A stretch of DNA of 64,000 nt from JACPUX01 sp964517465 (lineage in GTDB: Bacteria > Pseudomonadota > Gammaproteobacteria > Burkholderiales > Casimicrobiaceae), in assembly GCA_964517465.1 (NCBI GenBank), contig CAZFEK010000001.1, positions 1 through 64,000 of the forward strand, given 5' to 3'. Shown here one piece after another: positions 60,750 through 64,000 of the stretch (positions are counted from its first letter, which is position 1; every line of letters starts with the position of its first letter). The notes below the pieces were generated by a model, which saw only the letters and a list, made by a program, of their open reading frames with translations, was not told the DNA's origin and did not search any database. The position numbers and the translations under genes were made by a program.

Positions 60750-62759
60750 TCAGCCTGGCGAAGCTGGCTTCGCCAGGTGCGCCTGTGCCTCTTCGGCGGT
60801 TTCGTAAACCTTCGCGGACAGGCCCCGCCGTCCAAGCGCCTCGCCCAGCTTGACACGCAGAAAGGCGCTGGTGGTGTAGCGGGTGACTTCGCGGTAATAG
60901 CGATCGCACAGCCAAGAGACCATTTCCGAATAAGCTTCCATGAGCTCCGGGCGGATGCGGAAATTCTCGTAGTTGACCACGGCGTTGACCGGCCGCCCTA
61001 GCGGCCCCAAACAGCCGACTACCAGTTGGCGGATGTCCTCGATGGTCTGGACATCATCAACAAGGAGCCCCTCGAAGTTGATGAAAAACGTGTCCTGCGC
61101 CGAATCATAGACCATGCGCTGAGCCAGGGGCACGGCGAGGAGCCCTGCTCGCAAACCCATGGAGCCCGGCGCAAAGATGCGCGGATCCATCAACGCGGGG
61201 GGCGCGCGCATGACCGGCCGAAAGTCCATATGCGCGAGGATGTCGCGATCTAGATCCACACCCGGCGCGATCTCGATCAGTTCCAGGCCCTCGGGAATGA
61301 GTCTGAAGACACAGCGCTCCGTGACGTACAGCACCGCTTGCCCGCGTTCTGCCGCGTAGGCGCCGCTGAAGGTGCGGTGTTCCACTGCAGCCACGAACTT
61401 GCGGGCCTCTCCTTCGCGTTGAATGCGCAGCTTGCCCTCATCAACGGCGAGCTCCAGGTTGCCGGCGGTGAAAGTGCCCACGAACACCACCTTGCGCGCA
61501 TTTTGGCTGATGTTGATGAAGCCTCCCGCGCCCGCGAGTTTGGGGCCGAACTTGGAAACGTTGAGGTTGCCTTGTGCATCGGCTTGCGCAAGGCCGAGAA
61601 AGGCCAAATCCAGGCCGCCGCCGTCGTAGAAATCGAATTGGTCGGGCTGGTCGATGATCGCCTGAGTGTTGACCGCGGCGCCGAAATTGAGCCCGCCCGC
61701 TGGAATGCCGCCAATCACGCCCGGTTCGGCGGTGAGCGTGATCAGGTCAATGGCGTGCTCCTCGGCAGCCACATTGGCAATACCCTCGGGCATGCCAATC
61801 CCCAAATTGACCACCGCGTTGGCCTGCAATTCCAGCGCGGCGCGACGGGCGATGATTTTGCGCTCGCTCATGGGCATGGGAGCGATGGTGTTCATCGGCA
61901 CCCGAATCTCGCCTGAAAAGGCCGGGCTGTAGGCGGTGGCAAAAGTTTGCTGATGATGCTCGGGCCTCTCCGCCACCACCACGCAATCGACCAACACTCC
62001 CGGAATGCGCACCTGGCGCGGATTCAGGGTGTTTCGGTCGGCCACCCGTTCGACTTGCACGATGACCACGCCGCCGCTGTTGTGCACCGCCGTAGCAATG
62101 GCCAGCGCCTCCAGAGTGAGCGCCTCTTTTTCCATCGTGATGTTGCCATCGAGGTCGGCGGTAGTGCCGCGGATGATTCCCACATCGATGGGAAAGGCAC
62201 GGTAGAAGAGATACTCTTTGCCAGCGACGCTCACAAGCTCGACGATGTCCTCGGTGGTCGCGGCGTTGATCTTCCCGCCGCCGAAACGCGGGTCCACGAA
62301 GGTACCTAGCCCCACGGTGCAGAGGTGCCCGGGGCGACCGCCGGCGATGTCGCGGAAGAGGTGAGAAATGACTCCTTGCGGCAAGTTATAGGCTTCGATG
62401 CGATTGCTGATGGCAAGTTGCTGCAGCCTGGGCACAAGGCCCCAATGCCCGCCGATGACCCGGCGCACCAGCCCTTCGTGGCCCAAGTGGTTGAGGCCCC
62501 GCTCTTTGCCGTCGCCCTGGCCCGCGGCATAAACCAAAGTGAGATTGCGCGGCCCACCCTGCGCTTCTTCGTAGGCCGCCGCACGGGCCAAAAAACTCTC
62601 CTCCAGCGCGATGGCGATGCCTTCGGCGAATCCAATGCCGACGAACCCGCCGGTGGCCACGGTGTCGCCATCGCGAATCAGGCGCACCGCCTCCGCGGCG
62701 CTAACTACTTTGCCATCGGCGTGGCGCACTTTCGCCAGCGCAGATCTGCCTGCCACCAT
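60750..62759 (-). CDS. fused alpha/beta CoA-transferase (family I) with C-terminal extension
   Basis: This 669-residue protein combines both halves of a family I CoA-transferase: the N-terminal half with GDTVATGGFVGIGFAEGIAIALEESF and the C-terminal half with VNLGIGMPEGIANVAAE and TAEPGVIGGIPAGGLNFGAA, in which the Glu of AEPG forms the CoA-thioester intermediate. About 150 extra residues follow (FINFEGLLVDDVQTIEDIRQLV). It resembles YdiF-like acyl-CoA:acetate transferases. GAGGA eight bases upstream supports ATG 62759. It converges with the small exported protein gene. Confidence 0.9.
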   Translation of the reverse strand: MVAGRSALAKVRHADGKVVSAAEAVRLIRDGDTVATGGFVGIGFAEGIAIALEESFLARAAAYEEAQGGPRNLTLVYAAGQGDGKERGLNHLGHEGLVRRVIGGHWGLVPRLQQLAISNRIEAYNLPQGVISHLFRDIAGGRPGHLCTVGLGTFVDPRFGGGKINAATTEDIVELVSVAGKEYLFYRAFPIDVGIIRGTTADLDGNITMEKEALTLEALAIATAVHNSGGVVIVQVERVADRNTLNPRQVRIPGVLVDCVVVAERPEHHQQTFATAYSPAFSGEIRVPMNTIAPMPMSERKIIARRAALELQANAVVNLGIGMPEGIANVAAEEHAIDLITLTAEPGVIGGIPAGGLNFGAAVNTQAIIDQPDQFDFYDGGGLDLAFLGLAQADAQGNLNVSKFGPKLAGAGGFINISQNARKVVFVGTFTAGNLELAVDEGKLRIQREGEARKFVAAVEHRTFSGAYAAERGQAVLYVTERCVFRLIPEGLELIEIAPGVDLDRDILAHMDFRPVMRAPPALMDPRIFAPGSMGLRAGLLAVPLAQRMVYDSAQDTFFINFEGLLVDDVQTIEDIRQLVVGCLGPLGRPVNAVVNYENFRIRPELMEAYSEMVSWLCDRYYREVTRYTTSAFLRVKLGEALGRRGLSAKVYETAEEAQAHLAKPASPG

Positions 62760-62963
62760 TTTCTTGTCCTCACCTCGCTCGCCGGTCCGCCACGGCTTAC
62801 CGGCCGTCACGGCCCTGTGCTAGCATCGCGTCATGAATGCAGCCAACTTTCCCCCCCGCCGCGCGAAGTCCTCGGTTCAGAGAGGCTCGAGCATCCGTCG
62901 TCGGCACCCCTTGGATGGCAAAATTAGCACTCCGGGCAACCGGCTGTGATTGGGGGAAACCCG

Positions 62964-63575
62964 ATGCGCGGCAAGCTCTTCGTGATCAGCGCGCCTTCCG
63001 GGGCGGGCAAGACGAGCTTGGTCAAGGCGCTTCTAGCCGTCGAACCCGAATTGCACCTATCGGTCTCCTACACGACGCGCCCCCCGCGGCCGGGCGAAGT
63101 GAACGGCGTCGATTATCATTTTGTCGACAAAGATCAGTTCCAAGGGCTGCAAAACGAAGGCGCCTTCTTGGAACGCGCCGAGGTTCATGGCAATTACTAC
63201 GCCACCTCCCATCGCTGGCTGAGCGATAAGCTGGACCAAGGCTGCGACGTACTGCTCGAAATCGACTGGCAAGGCGCGGCGCAAGTGCGGCATCTGCTAC
63301 CCGAGGCCGTTTGCCTTTTCATACTGCCCCCGTCATTGGACGCGCTGGCTAAGCGCTTGCACGGGCGTCGGCAAGATGCGCCGGAAGTGATCGCCCAGCG
63401 CCTCGCGGCGGCCCGGGCCGAGATCGAACATTATGTCGAATTTGATTATGTTATCATTAACAATGACTTCCAGACCGCGCTCGATGACCTGCGCGCAGTT
63501 CTGCGGGCGAGCAGTTTGCGCCTGGCTGAACAGTCGGTGCGCCAAGCGGCGCTGATCACCAACTTGCTGAATTGA
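62964..63575 (+). CDS. gmk: guanylate kinase
   Basis: This 203-residue kinase converts GMP to GDP. It has the P-loop ISAPSGAGKTSLVKAL near 8-22 and the GMP-binding region SVSYTTRPPRPGEVNGVDYHFV, VHGNYYATS and LEIDWQGAAQV. The ATG at 62964 is preceded by GGGGG(A) seven bases upstream; a GTG at 62946 is less likely. It starts the gmk-rpoZ-relA/spoT block. Confidence 0.97.
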   Translation: MRGKLFVISAPSGAGKTSLVKALLAVEPELHLSVSYTTRPPRPGEVNGVDYHFVDKDQFQGLQNEGAFLERAEVHGNYYATSHRWLSDKLDQGCDVLLEIDWQGAAQVRHLLPEAVCLFILPPSLDALAKRLHGRRQDAPEVIAQRLAAARAEIEHYVEFDYVIINNDFQTALDDLRAVLRASSLRLAEQSVRQAALITNLLN

Positions 63576-63583
63576 TCCCAACC

Positions 63584-63790
63584 ATGGCACGTATCACCAT
63601 CGACGATTGCTTGAAGCGCATCCCCAATCGATTCGAGCTCACGCTCGCGGCGACATATCGAGCGCGGCAGATCACCACGGGAGCCCAGCCGATGGTGGAG
63701 GCGGATCGAGACAAGCCCACCGTAATCGCGCTGCGTGAAGTAGCCGCCGGCAAGGTGGGGCCGGAAATCCTCAACAAACAAGTCGGCTAG
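63584..63790 (+). CDS. rpoZ: RNA polymerase omega subunit
   Basis: This 68-residue protein reads MARITIDDCLKRIPNRFELTLAATYRARQI and continues with the conserved KPTVIALREVAAGKV. It binds the beta' subunit and supports polymerase assembly. Eight bases separate it from gmk. Confidence 0.97.
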   Translation: MARITIDDCLKRIPNRFELTLAATYRARQITTGAQPMVEADRDKPTVIALREVAAGKVGPEILNKQVG

Positions 63791-63820
63791 TCCCCGCAAG
63801 CGCCATGGTGAGGCCGGAAC

Positions 63821-64000
63821 ATGGCGGCGACTTCGGAGATCGCAGACTTCACCCGCAACCTCGGGCATTACTTGCGGCCCGCCGAGGTCGCGTTGGTCGA
63901 GAACGCCTACGAATTCTCCGAAGAGGCGCACCGCGGCCAGTTCCGTAAAACCGGCGATCCCTACATCACGCACCCGCTGGCGGTCGCCAGCATCCTTTCC
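63821..64000 (+). CDS. spoT: RelA/SpoT-family (p)ppGpp synthetase/hydrolase (truncated by window edge)
   Basis: The first 60 codons are visible: MAATSEIADFTRNLGHYLRPAEV, then NAYEFSEEAHRGQFRKTGDPYITHPLAVASIL, which is the start of the HD hydrolase domain of RelA/SpoT. The position after gmk-rpoZ is standard for spoT. The 30-base gap after rpoZ has only a weak ribosome-binding site. The gene continues outside the window. Confidence 0.95.
   Translation, partial: MAATSEIADFTRNLGHYLRPAEVALVENAYEFSEEAHRGQFRKTGDPYITHPLAVASILS

Overview
The window looks like part of a high-GC betaproteobacterial chromosome. Supporting signs are the dinG/yoaA-type helicase, bamD, rluD and pgeF neighbourhood, a DUF2863 protein, the gmk-rpoZ-relA/spoT block at the right edge, and modest 5' leaders with frequent GTG/TTG starts. 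One run of 100 N at 32661-32760 shows that it comes from a draft assembly. I cannot name the species from the sequence alone.

Left part (about 92-26969): a large, almost entirely minus-strand accessory catabolic island. It holds three transcription blocks. Block I (6916 down to 92) encodes a CaiB/BaiF CoA-transferase, an acyl-CoA synthetase, an amidohydrolase lacking the usual HxH motif, a small protein, a cupin with a 24-histidine tail, a membrane protein, a conserved protein of unknown function and a DUF1330 protein. Block II (10521 down to 7107) encodes an FAD-linked oxidase between two VOC (glyoxalase-fold) proteins, joined by ATGA overlaps. Block III (26969 down to 13933) encodes a HyuA/HyuB hydantoinase/carboxylase pair, an HMG-CoA-lyase-like enzyme, a TonB-dependent receptor, a CpeT-like exported protein, an isochorismatase-like hydrolase, an exported VOC protein, an alpha/beta hydrolase, an NADP-dependent oxidoreductase and an MFS transporter. 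Each block is preceded by a near-consensus sigma-54 (-24/-12) promoter with upstream TGTTNCA direct repeats. The only sigma-54 activator in the window, a PrpR-type enhancer-binding protein at 10754-12703, is divergent from block II. I infer one regulon that takes up a substrate through the outer membrane, oxidises or carboxylates it, activates it to a CoA thioester and cleaves it. The substrate is unknown. A DUF3800 gene sits downstream of the regulator like a small insertion.

Middle part (27292-47625): mostly housekeeping. It includes two proteins of unknown function, a DinG-like helicase, bamD, a 111-bp tandem repeat array interrupted by the assembly gap, rluD whose start codon is not visible, pgeF, a DUF2863 protein, an M14 carboxypeptidase and a ParA-like ATPase. 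A molybdate operon modA-modB-modC-modE follows, with a clear ModE box. Next come a PIN-domain protein, dusC, an M61 peptidase, a RidA-family protein, yajQ and a U32 peptidase-family RNA hydroxylation protein.

Right part (47796-64000): a minus-strand peptide-uptake operon with three tandem paralogous solute-binding proteins, an exported M3 oligopeptidase, two permeases and a double-ATPase subunit. After it come a 3-methyladenine glycosylase, a small exported protein, a fused CoA-transferase, and gmk, rpoZ and the start of relA/spoT. Two dispersed repeat families were found: the 111-bp unit (array plus one solitary copy at the left edge) and a 161-bp element at 37167 and 50691.
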